A DNA stretch of 64,000 nt, from NCBI RefSeq assembly GCF_004342625.1, contig NZ_SMAH01000011.1, positions 1 through 64,000 of the forward strand. The letters are read 5' to 3'. The stretch is from Tepidimonas ignava. GTDB taxonomy: Bacteria > Pseudomonadota > Gammaproteobacteria > Burkholderiales > Burkholderiaceae_C. The notes below the pieces were generated by a model. That model was given only the letters and a program-made list of their open reading frames with translations. It was not told the origin of the DNA and ran no database searches. This document shows positions 8,182 to 19,666 of the stretch, one piece after another. Made by a program: the position numbers and the translations under genes. Each line of letters starts with the position of its first letter. Within the stretch, counting starts at the first letter, position 1.

Positions 8182-8991
8182 ATGAACACGTTCACCCCCG
8201 CAAGCGATGAAATCCTGTTCGAGCGTCGGGGCGCGGTGGCGTTGGTGACGCTCAACCGCCCGCAGGCGCTCAACAGCTTCACGCTCAGCATGCACCGCGC
8301 GTTGCAGCAGGCGTTGGCCGAGGTGGAGCGCGACGCGTCGGTGCGCGCGCTGGTGCTGACCGGGGCGGGGCGTGGGTTTTGCGCGGGGTTGGATTTGTCG
8401 GTGCTGGATTTTTCGCCGGGGCCGGACCGGCTGCAGCGCATCAGCCCCGGGCCGGTGTTGGACGAGGGCTTCAACCCCACGGCCAAGGCGCTGATGAACC
8501 TGCGCGTGCCCACGGTGGCGGCGGTCAACGGGGTGGCGGCCGGGGCCGGCGTGTCGTTGGCGTTGACGTGCGACCTGGCGATTGCGGCCCCGACGGCCAG
8601 TTTTGTGCAGGCGTTCAGCAAGATTGGGCTGATTCCGGACGCGGGCGGCAGTTGGCTGACGGTGGAGCGGCTGGGGCTGGCGCGCGCGATGGGCATGGCG
8701 ATGCTGGGCGACAAGCTGGGGGCCGACCAGGCCAAGGCGTGGGGCCTGATTTGGGACGTGGCCGACGACCCGCTGGCCGCGGCGCTGGCGCTGGCCGAGC
8801 GCCTGGCCGCCATGCCCACGCGTGCGCTGGTGGCCACGCGGCACCTGTTGCGTGGGGCGCTGCAGCGCTCGTTCGAGGCGCAGCTGGACGCCGAGCGCGA
8901 GCTGCAAACGGCGCTGGGCCGCACGCACGACTACGCCGAGGGCGTGACGGCGTTTTTGGAAAAGCGCGCGCCGCAGTTTCGCGGGCAGTGA
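8182..8991 (+). CDS. paaG: PaaG-like enoyl-CoA hydratase/isomerase
   Basis: This 269-residue crotonase closely resembles PaaG, the isomerase that converts ring-1,2-epoxyphenylacetyl-CoA to oxepin-CoA. Diagnostic segments are GRGFCAGLDLS, VNGVAAGAGVSLAL (Ala-Gly instead of the catalytic Glu of true hydratases) and the aspartate region KIGLIPDAGGSWLT. The start at 8182 has GAGGAG upstream; an out-of-frame ATG at 8177 gives a two-codon frame. No other paa genes are in the window, so it may act in general fatty or aromatic acid catabolism. Confidence 0.8.
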   Translation: MNTFTPASDEILFERRGAVALVTLNRPQALNSFTLSMHRALQQALAEVERDASVRALVLTGAGRGFCAGLDLSVLDFSPGPDRLQRISPGPVLDEGFNPTAKALMNLRVPTVAAVNGVAAGAGVSLALTCDLAIAAPTASFVQAFSKIGLIPDAGGSWLTVERLGLARAMGMAMLGDKLGADQAKAWGLIWDVADDPLAAALALAERLAAMPTRALVATRHLLRGALQRSFEAQLDAERELQTALGRTHDYAEGVTAFLEKRAPQFRGQ

Positions 8992-9009
8992 GCGTGGGCG
9001 GCCGCCGCG

Positions 9010-10800
9010 TCAGGCCGGCGGCAGCAGCTTGACGGTGTGCGCCGGCGCGGGCCAGTGCAGCGCGCAGCGCAGCACGCGCCCGTCGCGCGCCACCCAGGCC
9101 AGCAACGGCTCATCCGTGCCCAAGCCGCGCGCGTGCAGGGCGACGTCATCCAGCCTGTGCACGCGCCACACGTGCTGGCTGCGTTGCACAGCCAGCCATT
9201 CGTCGCCAGCCGCCAGGCCGGCCGCTTCGGCCGCGCTGCCGCGCAGCACGTTGCGCAGGCGCAGCGCGCCGCCCGATTCGTCCACCCGCACGCCCAGACG
9301 CTGCGCCAACGGGGCGGGCTCTTCGACCCAACGGATGCCGTGGCGCTGCAGCAACGGCTGCAGGGGCAGCTCGGCGGTGCTGTGCACCCAGGCGTCGAGT
9401 TCGGCGTCGAAGCTGCGCCGCGCCAGGCGCCGCAGCACGGCGCGCAGGTCGGCCTCGCGCATCGGGCCGCCGCCGCAGCGCTGCCACAGCGCGCGCATCA
9501 CGTCGTCCAGCGTGGTGTGGCCCTCGGCACGCAGCGTCAGGTCCAGGCACAACGCCACCAACGCCCCCTTGGTGTAGTAGCTGACGGTGGCGTTGGGGGT
9601 GTTTTCCTGCACGCGGTAGTACTTGGTCCAGGCGTCAAAGCTGGCCTGGGCCACCGTTTGCACGAGCCGTCCCGGGGTGCTCAGCACCTGGTTGATGGTG
9701 CGCGCCAGCAGCTCCAGGTGCGTGGCCTGGTCGATGAGCCCGGCGCGCAGCACCAGCAGGTCGTCGTAGTAGCTGGTGAAGCCCTCGAAGAACCACAGCA
9801 GTTCGGTGTGGTTTTCGCGGTCGTAGTCGTAGCGGGCGAATTCGCGTGGGCGCAGCCGCTTGACGTTCCAGGTGTGGAAATATTCGTGGCTGATGAGGCC
9901 CAGCAGCGTTGTGTAGCCATCGCCCGCCTTGAGCGGCACGGGGGCGTCGTCGGGCGCATGTGTGCCGGGCAGCGGCGCCAGCGGCAGGTCGGTGCGCGCA
10001 CACACCAGCGCCGTGCTGTGGCGGTGTTCCAGCCCACCATAGCCGTCGCGCGTGGCGTGCAGCATGAACAGGTAACGGTCGAAGGGGGGCCGACCGTGCG
10101 GGCCGTGCCACAGGGCCATGGCGGCTTCGCAGAGGCGGGCGGTGTCGGTCAGCAGCCGCGCGCCATCGAAGCCCGCCGGCGCCCCGCTGACGACGAAGCG
10201 GTGCGGCACGCCACGCACGTCGAAGTCGCCGCACCAAAAGGTGCCGAGCTCGAACGGGTGGTCGGCCAGTTCGTCGTAATCGGCCGCCAGGTACGTGCCC
10301 ATGCCCGCATCGTCGGGCCAGCGCCAGCCGCGGCGGCGCGTGCGCGGGGCGTCGGCGCGCGGCAGGGCCGTGGCCACGCGCCAGTGCCGGGTGGCGTCGT
10401 TGGCCACCAGCGTGAGCGCGTGCGGCCCTTGTTCGCGCCCGTGCACGCGCAGGCACAGGCTTGTGGGGTTGAAAAAGCCGCGCGTGCTGTCCAGCCACGC
10501 GGTGCGCACCGAGGTGTCGAAGGCGTACACCTCGTAGCGCAGCACCACCGTGTGGGCCGTGCCGCAGGCGACTTCCCAGGTGTTTTTGTTGAGCGCGCGC
10601 ACGGGCACGGGCACGCCGTCGGCTTCGGCCTGCAGCCGCTGCAGGTGCTGGGCGAATTCGCGCACCAGGTAGCTGCCCGGGATCCACACCGGCAGGCTGA
10701 CGCGTTGGCGTGGCGCCGGGCGCTCGACCGTGAGGGTGACGCGCCACAGGTGGGCGTGCAGGTCGGCCGCCTCGACGCGGTAGTGCACCGGCGCGCTCAT
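9010..10800 (-). CDS. M61 glycyl-aminopeptidase-like protease with PDZ domain
   Basis: This 596-residue metalloprotease of family M61 has an N-terminal beta domain and the zinc motif HEYFHTWNVKRLRP. The third ligand Glu lies downstream in WFFEGFTSYYDD, and a C-terminal PDZ domain sits near residues 490-570 (VLRGSAAEAAGLAAGDEW). Family members have glycine-directed aminopeptidase activity. No signal peptide is seen, so it is probably cytoplasmic. Its ATG overlaps the dsbC stop (ATGA), so the two are translationally coupled. The open frame extends upstream but that part is shadow of dsbC. Confidence 0.92.
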   Translation of the reverse strand: MSAPVHYRVEAADLHAHLWRVTLTVERPAPRQRVSLPVWIPGSYLVREFAQHLQRLQAEADGVPVPVRALNKNTWEVACGTAHTVVLRYEVYAFDTSVRTAWLDSTRGFFNPTSLCLRVHGREQGPHALTLVANDATRHWRVATALPRADAPRTRRRGWRWPDDAGMGTYLAADYDELADHPFELGTFWCGDFDVRGVPHRFVVSGAPAGFDGARLLTDTARLCEAAMALWHGPHGRPPFDRYLFMLHATRDGYGGLEHRHSTALVCARTDLPLAPLPGTHAPDDAPVPLKAGDGYTTLLGLISHEYFHTWNVKRLRPREFARYDYDRENHTELLWFFEGFTSYYDDLLVLRAGLIDQATHLELLARTINQVLSTPGRLVQTVAQASFDAWTKYYRVQENTPNATVSYYTKGALVALCLDLTLRAEGHTTLDDVMRALWQRCGGGPMREADLRAVLRRLARRSFDAELDAWVHSTAELPLQPLLQRHGIRWVEEPAPLAQRLGVRVDESGGALRLRNVLRGSAAEAAGLAAGDEWLAVQRSQHVWRVHRLDDVALHARGLGTDEPLLAWVARDGRVLRCALHWPAPAHTVKLLPPA

Positions 10801-11543
10801 TGGCCCGCGGCGCCGGCCTGGGCCAGCAGGGGTTCGAGGCGGTCGAGCCCAATGGCGCCGGGGATGCGTTGCCCGTTGGCCAGGATCGTGGTGGGGGTGC
10901 CGCTGATGCGGTACTTCTGACCGAAGGCAAGGTTGCGCTCCAGCGCCGAGGTGTCGCAACTGGCGCTGGACTTGGGCTCGGGTGGGGTCACGCCACGCTG
11001 CATCCAGTCGTTCCAGACCTTGCTGCGGTCGGCCGCGCACCAAATGGCGCGCGCCTTCGCTTCGGAGTCTTTGCCCAGCACCGGGTACAGGAAGGTGTAC
11101 ACGGTCACGTTGTCGAGCTTGGCCAAGTCACGCTCGAAGCGTTTGCAAAAGCCGCAGTTGGGGTCGGCAAACACGGCCAACTTGCGCTGTCCATTGCCCC
11201 GCACGGTGGTGAAGGCGTCTTTGAGCGGCAGGGCGTCGAAGGCGATGGCGGTCAGCTTGTCGAGGCGTTCCTCCGTCAGGTTGACGCGCGCCTTGGTGTC
11301 GATGAGCATGCCCTGGATGAGAAAGTCGCCCTTGGCGTCGGTGTAGAGGATGTCGGTGCCCAGCCGCACCTCGAACAGTCCCGGCATGGGTGTGGGGCGC
11401 ACTTCGTCGATGCGGGGTAGGCTGGGCAGCCGCTCGGCCAGGTTTTTGCGGATGACGGCTTCGTTGGCCCAGGCGGCGTGCATCGCCAGCCCCAGGGTAG
11501 TGACCAACGCAGCGGCGCGCCAGGCGGTGGCGAAAGGTGGCAT
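10797..11543 (-). CDS. dsbC: Thiol:disulfide interchange protein DsbC
   Basis: This 248-residue periplasmic disulfide isomerase has a signal peptide (MPPFATAWRAA to AMHAAWA), a DsbC/G dimerisation domain, then a thioredoxin fold with active site CGFC and the cis-Pro segment GTPTTI. It repairs mispaired disulfides and is kept reduced by DsbD. A second disulfide-like pair (IWCAAD and ASCDTS) is present. The ATG at 11543 is chosen because it begins the signal peptide directly. It precedes and overlaps the M61 protease gene. Confidence 0.93.
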   Translation of the reverse strand: MPPFATAWRAAALVTTLGLAMHAAWANEAVIRKNLAERLPSLPRIDEVRPTPMPGLFEVRLGTDILYTDAKGDFLIQGMLIDTKARVNLTEERLDKLTAIAFDALPLKDAFTTVRGNGQRKLAVFADPNCGFCKRFERDLAKLDNVTVYTFLYPVLGKDSEAKARAIWCAADRSKVWNDWMQRGVTPPEPKSSASCDTSALERNLAFGQKYRISGTPTTILANGQRIPGAIGLDRLEPLLAQAGAAGQ

Positions 11544-11595
11544 GAACGTGTCGTGTTTCAAAGGTGGATGGGCACGGGGGCGCAGGCACGGCATG

Positions 11596-12750
11596 TTAGC
11601 CCGCCAACGGCTGCCCCGCGGCTTGTTGGATCAGCCAACGCTTGAGGGGTTCCAGCCGGTCCACGGCCCGCATACCCCAACGGCGCAGCGCAGCGGCGCC
11701 AGCGTCCGGGCGGGCAAAGAGGCCGTGCAGCGTGTCGGTGGTGGCCAGCATCGCGGCCACGGGCGCGGCGCGCGCGCGCTCATAGCGGCGCAGCAGGCGC
11801 AGGTCGCCCAGCGGACGCCAGTACTCGCGTTCGCGCAGCACGCGGGCCAGTTCCGCGACGTCGCCCAACCCCACGTTGAGCCCCTGACCTGCCAGCGGAT
11901 GCATGGCATGGGCGGCGTCGCCTGCCAGCGCCAGACCGGGGCGCACCCAAGGGCGCGCCAGTGAGCGCTGCAGCGGCCAGCCGGCGGGCTGGCCGACCAG
12001 CGTCATCGTGCCCAGCGCGTGCGCGCACGCCTGTTGCACCGCCTGCGCCAGCGCGTCGGCGCTCAGCGCCAGCAGGTGCGCCGCGCGCGCGTGCGGCACC
12101 GACCACACCATCGCCACTTGCTGGCCTTCGGTGCCGTCCAGCGGCAACAGGGCCAGGATCTCGTCGCCGCGAAACCACTGCCGCGCCACCGTGCCGTGGG
12201 GGCGTTCGCAGCGCAGCCGTGCGGCGATGGCGGTGTGGGGGTAGGGGACGGTGTCGTAGGCGATGCCCTCGGCCGCCCGGGTGGCGCTGTGGCGCCCTTC
12301 GCACACGATGGTCAGCGCCGCGCGCGGGCGGGGGTCGGTGGTGGCGTCGAGGCGCTGCACGCCATGTTGGTAGTGCAGCGCCTGGTGCAGCCGCTGCTCC
12401 AGCGCCGGCACATCGACGATCCAGCCAAGCGCCTCGTCGGGCTGCGTGGCGTCGAAGCGCAGCGCGGCATGCTCGGGCGCCGCCCCTCTGTCGGCGGCCG
12501 GATCGGCGTCGGCCACCCACATGGTGCGCACCGGGGTGGCCAGCCGCTCGTCGTCGGGCCACGCCCGCACGCTGTGCAGCAGCGCCCGCGAGGCGGCGTT
12601 GAGCGCGTACGCCCGTATGTCGGGCGCGGCGTCGGGGCGGGCGGGGCGCTCCACCAACGCCACGCGCAGCCGCTCGCGCGCCAACAGCAGCGCCAGCGTG
12701 CGGCCAACGATGCCGCCGCCCAGGATGGCGACGTCGAAATGGGTGTTCAT
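11596..12750 (-). CDS. UbiH/UbiF-family FAD monooxygenase (ubiquinone biosynthesis)
   Basis: This 384-residue class A flavin monooxygenase has an N-terminal FAD motif (ILGGGIVGRTLALLLARE) and the signature GDAAHAMHPLAGQGLNVGLGD near residue 290, typical of the UbiH/COQ6 family that hydroxylates the ubiquinone ring. The start at 12750 gives the Rossmann motif at the usual distance. It lies 52 bp upstream of dsbC on the same strand, and the three genes may form one transcript. Which ring position it acts on cannot be told from sequence alone. Confidence 0.88.
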   Translation of the reverse strand: MNTHFDVAILGGGIVGRTLALLLARERLRVALVERPARPDAAPDIRAYALNAASRALLHSVRAWPDDERLATPVRTMWVADADPAADRGAAPEHAALRFDATQPDEALGWIVDVPALEQRLHQALHYQHGVQRLDATTDPRPRAALTIVCEGRHSATRAAEGIAYDTVPYPHTAIAARLRCERPHGTVARQWFRGDEILALLPLDGTEGQQVAMVWSVPHARAAHLLALSADALAQAVQQACAHALGTMTLVGQPAGWPLQRSLARPWVRPGLALAGDAAHAMHPLAGQGLNVGLGDVAELARVLREREYWRPLGDLRLLRRYERARAAPVAAMLATTDTLHGLFARPDAGAAALRRWGMRAVDRLEPLKRWLIQQAAGQPLAG

Positions 12751-12806
12751 GGGGCGATGCCGGGGTGGGTGGGGATGGTCACGCCTGGGCTTGCACGTTG
12801 CGCGCG

Positions 12807-13481
12807 TCACCACGCCTTGGGCTCAAAGCCGGGCTGGTTGCGCACCACCACGTCGTCGTCGGCCTGCACCAGCACGTACAGCCCCTGCCGCTCGGCGTAG
12901 CGCACGACCTCGTCCGGCGCGCCCATGGCCGCCACCGCCCCGTGCAGCACCTTGTCGGCGTGTTCGGTGAAGCACGCCCTGAAGCGCTGCAGCCGCTCGA
13001 TGTGCTCGTCCACATCATCGCTGCTCAGGCGGCTTTTGCACTCCACCGCGATGGCGTGCTCACCGTTGATGACCAAGAGGTCGATTTCCATCACCGCCTG
13101 GCCGCTGTCGTCCCGGGCCACCGCGTTGGGGTAGACCCGGTGCACGGGGATGCCCTGCTGCTGAAACAGCCGCACCACGGCGGGCATGACCATGTCCTGC
13201 ACAAACATCCCCAGGCGGTTGCCCAACTGCCCGAGCTGGCGCTCCAACTGCTTGAGCCGCTGGTCGATGCGGCGGTCGGTTTCCTGCAGCCGACGGTCGG
13301 TCTCTTGCATCCGACGCTCAGTCTCCCGCCCCGACTCGCGCAGCTCGCGGATGAGTCGGTCGGTCTCCTGCAACCGACGGTCCGTTTCTTGCATCCGACG
13401 GTCGGTTTCCTTGCTTTGCTGGGCAAGCTCAGCGATCATGCGCTTCAAGTCGTCCCAGCTGATGTCGTCGCGTGCGCCCAT
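12807..13481 (-). CDS. Coiled-coil protein with PD-(D/E)xK nuclease-like core (DUF3782-like)
   Basis: This 224-residue protein has a long heptad coiled coil at residues 24-85 made of near-identical ETDRRMQ/ETDRRLQ units, encoded by 21-bp DNA repeats. A C-terminal alpha/beta domain follows, in which D134 and the ECK at 147-149 match the PD-(D/E)xK nuclease signature (MEIDLLVINGEHAIAVECK). Such proteins are common in cyanobacteria and some thermophiles; their function is unknown. The ATG at 13481 is chosen; an upstream ATG at 13517 is possible. It is divergent from the MOSC gene. Confidence 0.75.
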   Translation of the reverse strand: MGARDDISWDDLKRMIAELAQQSKETDRRMQETDRRLQETDRLIRELRESGRETERRMQETDRRLQETDRRIDQRLKQLERQLGQLGNRLGMFVQDMVMPAVVRLFQQQGIPVHRVYPNAVARDDSGQAVMEIDLLVINGEHAIAVECKSRLSSDDVDEHIERLQRFRACFTEHADKVLHGAVAAMGAPDEVVRYAERQGLYVLVQADDDVVVRNQPGFEPKAW

Positions 13482-13569
13482 GGCGGTCTCGAGAGGGGGG
13501 TGTGTGCTGACGCCCATTCTACGCCCGACGGTGTAGGCGCGGCCCGGTGTTCGGGGCACAATCGTGGTC

Positions 13570-14472
13570 ATGACGACGTCCGAGCCACTGCCGTTGACGC
13601 TGGAGGAGATCTGGATTTACCCCGTCAAGTCGTGCGCCGGGATACGGCTGCACAGCGTGGAGCTGCTGCCCGAAGGGCTGGAGTGGGACCGCACCTGGAT
13701 GGTGGTGGACGCGCGCGGCGAGTTCGTGTCGCAGCGGGAGTTGCCGCGCATGGCGCTGATCCAGCCACGGCTGCGCATGGGGCAGTTGGAGCTGCGCGCG
13801 CCGGGCATGTTGACGCTGCATCTGGCGCTGGAAGCGGCCGAGGCGCCGTGCCGCGTGCGGGTGTGGGACGACGAGCTGCCCGCCTACGACATGGGCGACG
13901 TGGCGGCGCAGTGGTTCACCGACTTTTTGGGGCCCGATTGTCCGCCGGGGATGGGACCGCTGCGGTTGGTGCGCTTCGACCCCGAGGTGCGGCGTCTGTC
14001 GCCGCTGGCGTGGACGGGTGGCGTCGAAGCCCCGACCACCTTCAGCGACGGCTACGCGCTGCTGGTGCTCAGCCGCGCGGCGCTGGACGGCCTCAACGCC
14101 CGCCTGCAGGCGCTGGGGCAGCCGCCGGTGGATGCGCGCCGGCTGCGCCCCAACCTGGTGCTGGGCGGTGTGGGCCCGCACGCCGAGGACGGTTTGCGGG
14201 CGCTGACGCTGAAGGCCGACGGTGCGCCGCCCGACGCCCCAACGGTGCAGCTGGAGCTGGTCAAGCCGTGCGCGCGCTGCACCATCCCGGACGTCGACCC
14301 CCAGCAGGGTGTGCGCGACGATCGGGTCAGCCCGGTGCTGCGCACCTACCGGGCCGATGAGCGGCTCAAGGGGGCGATCACCTTTGGCATGAACGCCATC
14401 GTGCGCGGTGGCGCTGGCCAGATGCTGCACGAGGGCATGGGCGGCTGGGGCAGCACACAGGCCACGTGGTAG
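13570..14472 (+). CDS. MOSC-domain protein (YcbX-like, molybdenum cofactor binding)
   Basis: This 300-residue protein has an N-terminal MOSC_N beta-barrel (IWIYPVKSCAGI) and a C-terminal MOSC domain with the conserved Cys motif VKPCARCTIPDVDP, where the molybdenum cofactor is held. Homologues (YcbX, mARC) reduce N-hydroxylated compounds. It lacks the C-terminal 2Fe-2S ferredoxin extension of E. coli YcbX, so electrons must come from a separate protein. The ATG at 13570 is used; a GTG lies two codons upstream. A CACAAT -10-like box lies just before it. Confidence 0.88.
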   Translation: MTTSEPLPLTLEEIWIYPVKSCAGIRLHSVELLPEGLEWDRTWMVVDARGEFVSQRELPRMALIQPRLRMGQLELRAPGMLTLHLALEAAEAPCRVRVWDDELPAYDMGDVAAQWFTDFLGPDCPPGMGPLRLVRFDPEVRRLSPLAWTGGVEAPTTFSDGYALLVLSRAALDGLNARLQALGQPPVDARRLRPNLVLGGVGPHAEDGLRALTLKADGAPPDAPTVQLELVKPCARCTIPDVDPQQGVRDDRVSPVLRTYRADERLKGAITFGMNAIVRGGAGQMLHEGMGGWGSTQATW

Positions 14473-14508
14473 CATCGTTGGCTTTTGGCGAGCAGGGGAT
14501 CGATCGAC

Positions 14509-15606
14509 ATGAGCCTCAAGTGCGGCATCGTGGGCCTGCCCAACGTGGGCAAGTCCACGCTTTTCAACGCCCTGACCAAGGCCGGCATCGCGGCCGAGAA
14601 CTACCCTTTTTGCACCATTGAGCCCAACGTGGGCGTGGTGGAGGTGCCCGACGCGCGGCTGCAGCAGTTGGCGGCCATCGTCAAGCCGCAGCGCGTGGTG
14701 CCGGCCATCGTCGAATTCGTTGACATCGCCGGGCTGGTGGCCGGCGCCAGTCAGGGCGAGGGGCTGGGCAACCAGTTCCTGGCCCACATCCGCGAAACCG
14801 ACGCCATCATCAACGTGGTGCGCTGCTTCGACGACCCCAACATCGTGCACGTGGCGGGCCGGGTCGACCCGATCGCCGACATCGAGGTGATCCAGACCGA
14901 GCTGTGCTTGGCCGACCTGGGCACGGTGGACAAGGCGTTGCAGCGCTATCAAAAAGCCGCCAAGAGCGGCAACGACAAGGAAGCCGCCAAGATGGTGGCG
15001 CTGCTGAGCAAGGTGCGCGCGGTGCTGGATGAGGGCCGGCCGGTGCGTGTGCTGGAACTGACCGACGAGGAGCGCGCGCTGCTCAAGCCGCTGTGCCTGA
15101 TCACGGCCAAGCCGGCGATGTTCGTGGGCAACGTGGCCGAAGACGGCATGGGCGACGACAACCCGCACCTGCGCCGGTTGCGCGAGTACGCCGCCAGCCA
15201 AGGCGCGCCGGTGGTGACCATCTGCGCCAAGCTCGAAGCCGAGCTGGCCGACATGGACGAGGCCGACCGGGCCGAATTTTTGCGCGAGCTGGGTTTGGCC
15301 GAGCCGGGCCTCAACCGCCTGATCCGCGCCGCGTACGAGCTGTTGGGGCTGCACACCTACTTCACCGCCGGCGAAAAGGAGGTGCGCGCCTGGACCATCC
15401 GCAAGGGCGCCACGGCGCCGCAGGCCGCCGGGGTCATCCACAGCGACTTCGAGCGCGGCTTCATCCGCGCCCAGACCATCGCGTTCGACGATTTCATCCG
15501 CTACGGCGGTGAGCAAGGGGCCAAAGAGGCCGGGCGCATGCGCGCCGAAGGCAAAGACTACGTCGTGCACGATGGCGACGTGATGAATTTCCTGTTCAAC
15601 GTTTGA
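14509..15606 (+). CDS. ychF: Redox-regulated ATPase YchF
   Basis: This 365-residue Obg-family P-loop ATPase has G1 motif GLPNVGKST, the switch region [12 protein letters not shown], a coiled-coil insert and a C-terminal TGS domain ([23 protein letters not shown]). YchF associates with ribosomes and negatively affects the oxidative stress response. Length is standard. Start MSLKCGIVG at 14509 is the family start; the upstream ATG at 14485 is less likely. Confidence 0.97.
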   Translation: MSLKCGIVGLPNVGKSTLFNALTKAGIAAENYPFCTIEPNVGVVEVPDARLQQLAAIVKPQRVVPAIVEFVDIAGLVAGASQGEGLGNQFLAHIRETDAIINVVRCFDDPNIVHVAGRVDPIADIEVIQTELCLADLGTVDKALQRYQKAAKSGNDKEAAKMVALLSKVRAVLDEGRPVRVLELTDEERALLKPLCLITAKPAMFVGNVAEDGMGDDNPHLRRLREYAASQGAPVVTICAKLEAELADMDEADRAEFLRELGLAEPGLNRLIRAAYELLGLHTYFTAGEKEVRAWTIRKGATAPQAAGVIHSDFERGFIRAQTIAFDDFIRYGGEQGAKEAGRMRAEGKDYVVHDGDVMNFLFNV

Positions 15607-15631
15607 ACCGTTCCAGCCAGGGAGGGCGGCG

Positions 15632-17511
<1,880 letters not shown>

Positions 17512-17545
17512 GCCGCCCGGTGCCCACCGCCCGCGGCGCGGGTTG

Positions 17546-17959
17546 TTAGCGCAGGCCCGCGCCCGGCGCGTCGAAGCTGCGCTGAATCAGCTCGATCTTG
17601 TAGCCGTCGGGGTCGGTGACGAAGGCGATCACGGTCGTGCCGCCTTTGACCGGACCGGGCTCGCGCGTGATGGTGCCGCCTGCGGCGCGGATGCGCTCGC
17701 ACGCCGCGTACACGTCCGGCACCCCAATGGCGATGTGGCCGTACGCGGTGCCCATCTCGTACGACTCCACACCCCAGTTGTAGGTCAGCTCGATTTCGGC
17801 TTGCCCGGGGTTGCCGCCGTCGTAGCCCAAAAACGCCAGCGAATACTTGTACTCCGGGTTGTCCGAGGTGCGCAGCAACTGCATGCCCAACACCCGGGTG
17901 TAAAAGTCGATCGAGCGCTGCAGGTTGCCCACCCGCAGCATCGTGTGCAGGATACGCAT
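17546..17959 (-). CDS. gloA: Lactoylglutathione lyase (glyoxalase I)
   Basis: This 137-residue metalloenzyme isomerises the methylglyoxal-glutathione hemithioacetal. The four metal ligands are visible: His5 (MRILHTM), Glu in IELTYNWG, His in YGHIAIGV and Glu in YKIELIQ. Length matches the short bacterial Ni-dependent type. It follows the RNA helicase gene on the minus strand by 24 bp and converges with serS. Confidence 0.97.
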   Translation of the reverse strand: MRILHTMLRVGNLQRSIDFYTRVLGMQLLRTSDNPEYKYSLAFLGYDGGNPGQAEIELTYNWGVESYEMGTAYGHIAIGVPDVYAACERIRAAGGTITREPGPVKGGTTVIAFVTDPDGYKIELIQRSFDAPGAGLR

Positions 17960-17983
17960 CGTCGTCTCGTCCTTACGCCGTGG

Positions 17984-19666
17984 TCAGCGGATGCGGCCAA
18001 AGCTGGTGCGCAGCGGGTCGATGCCGCCGCCCCCCTTGGGCCGGTTGTTCTTGCGGCGCCCGCCGCGCTCGCCCAGCGCATCGATGCCGGTGCGCAAGGG
18101 GTCGGGCTGGCGCGCGGGCGGCGGCGTGTTGGGCTTGCGCGGTTTGGCCTGGGACGGCGCGGCCGCATTGGGGCGCTGCGGCTGGCCCGCCGCGCCCTGC
18201 GCCGGTGCGCCACCGCCCTTGTTTTTGTTGCGGCGGCGCCGGTTGCGGTTGCGCCGCCCCTCGGGGTCGATGCGCACGCGCTGCGCGTCGCTGTCGCCGG
18301 ACGCCTCGGAGCCGCCGCTGGCGGGCGGCGTGTCGGTTGGCGTGTCGTCGTCGCTGGTCGCGGCGGGGCCCGGCCCGCCGGCACGACGGGCGCGCAGGCG
18401 CTCTTGCAGCTCGCGCCGCGCCGCCTTGGCGGCAGCGGCCATGACCTCACGGCTGGGCGGCTTGCCCGCGCCGCCCCACAGCACCTGGCGGCCCATCGCG
18501 ATCGGCTCGGCCTTCTCATCCGGCGGGGGCATGAATTCGGGCAGCGCTTGCACCTCGATGGGTTGGCCGATGAACTGCTCGATGGCCATCATCCAGCCTT
18601 CCTCGTCGAGGCTGACGAAGCTGAGCGCCTCGCCGGTGGAGCCGGCGCGGCCCGTGCGGCCGATGCGGTGCACGTAGTCCTCCGGCACGTTGGGGATGTC
18701 GTAGTTGATGACGTGCGGCAGCTCTTCGATGTCGATGCCGCGCGCGGCGATGTCGGTGGCCACCAGCACGCGCAACTGACCGGCCTTAAAGCCCTCGAGC
18801 GCCTGCGTGCGCGCGGTCTGGCTCTTGTTGCCGTGCAGCGCCATGGCGCTGATGCCCTGCTCGTTGAGGAACTGCGCCACGCGGTTGGCCCCGAACTTGG
18901 TGCGCGTGAACACCAGCACCTGGTTCCAGCCGTGGGTGTCCAGCAGGTGCTTGAGCAGCGCCATCTTTCGGTCGCGGCCCACGGGGTAGATGACCTGACG
19001 CACGCGCTGCGCGGTGGTGTTGGCGGGCGTGACCTGAATCAGCTTGGGGTCGCGCAGCAGCCCTTGCGCCAGCGCCTTGATCTCATCGCTGAACGTGGCC
19101 GAAAACAGCAGGCTTTGCTTGTGCTGGGGCAGCAGCGCCAGCACCTTGCGCACGTCGTGGATGAAGCCCATGTCCAGCATGCGGTCGGCCTCGTCCAGCA
19201 CCAGGATCTCGACCTTGGACAGGTCCAGGTGCCCCTGGTCCACCAGGTCCAGCAGCCGCCCAGGGGTGGCCACGAGGATGTCGGTGCCCTTGGCCAACTT
19301 TTCGATTTGGGGGTTGAGGCCGACGCCGCCAAAGACGACGACGCTGCGCAGCTTGAGGTGCTTGCCGTAGGCCTTGATTGACTCGCCGATTTGGGCCGCC
19401 AGCTCGCGCGTGGGGGTCAGGATGAGCGCGCGCACCGGGCGAAACTGGCCACGTTTGGGTGGTTCGCCCTGGGTGGCCAGGCGCTGCAGCAACGGCAGCG
19501 TGAAGGCGGCGGTTTTGCCGGTGCCGGTTTGGGCGCCGGCCAGCACATCGTGGCCGGCCAGCACGGCGGGGATGGCCTCGGCCTGGATCGGGGTGGGCTC
19601 GGTGTAGCCCTGCTCGCGCACGGCCTCGACCAAGGCCGGCAGCAGTTGAAGTTCTTCGAATGTCAT
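17984..19666 (-). CDS. rhlE: DEAD-box RNA helicase RhlE
   Basis: This 560-residue RNA helicase contains the Q motif ([12 protein letters not shown]), Walker [11 protein letters not shown], the DEAD box ([13 protein letters not shown]), SAT, and helicase C motifs ([10 protein letters not shown]). It has a C-terminal basic, Pro/Arg/Asn-rich tail of about 170 residues with [15 protein letters not shown], as in RhlE proteins with RNA-binding tails. Start MTFEELQL at 19666 is chosen by family; MGARTG at 19684 is possible. The long open frame upstream is a shadow. It is divergent from ettA. Confidence 0.92.
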   Translation of the reverse strand: MTFEELQLLPALVEAVREQGYTEPTPIQAEAIPAVLAGHDVLAGAQTGTGKTAAFTLPLLQRLATQGEPPKRGQFRPVRALILTPTRELAAQIGESIKAYGKHLKLRSVVVFGGVGLNPQIEKLAKGTDILVATPGRLLDLVDQGHLDLSKVEILVLDEADRMLDMGFIHDVRKVLALLPQHKQSLLFSATFSDEIKALAQGLLRDPKLIQVTPANTTAQRVRQVIYPVGRDRKMALLKHLLDTHGWNQVLVFTRTKFGANRVAQFLNEQGISAMALHGNKSQTARTQALEGFKAGQLRVLVATDIAARGIDIEELPHVINYDIPNVPEDYVHRIGRTGRAGSTGEALSFVSLDEEGWMMAIEQFIGQPIEVQALPEFMPPPDEKAEPIAMGRQVLWGGAGKPPSREVMAAAAKAARRELQERLRARRAGGPGPAATSDDDTPTDTPPASGGSEASGDSDAQRVRIDPEGRRNRNRRRRNKNKGGGAPAQGAAGQPQRPNAAAPSQAKPRKPNTPPPARQPDPLRTGIDALGERGGRRKNNRPKGGGGIDPLRTSFGRIR

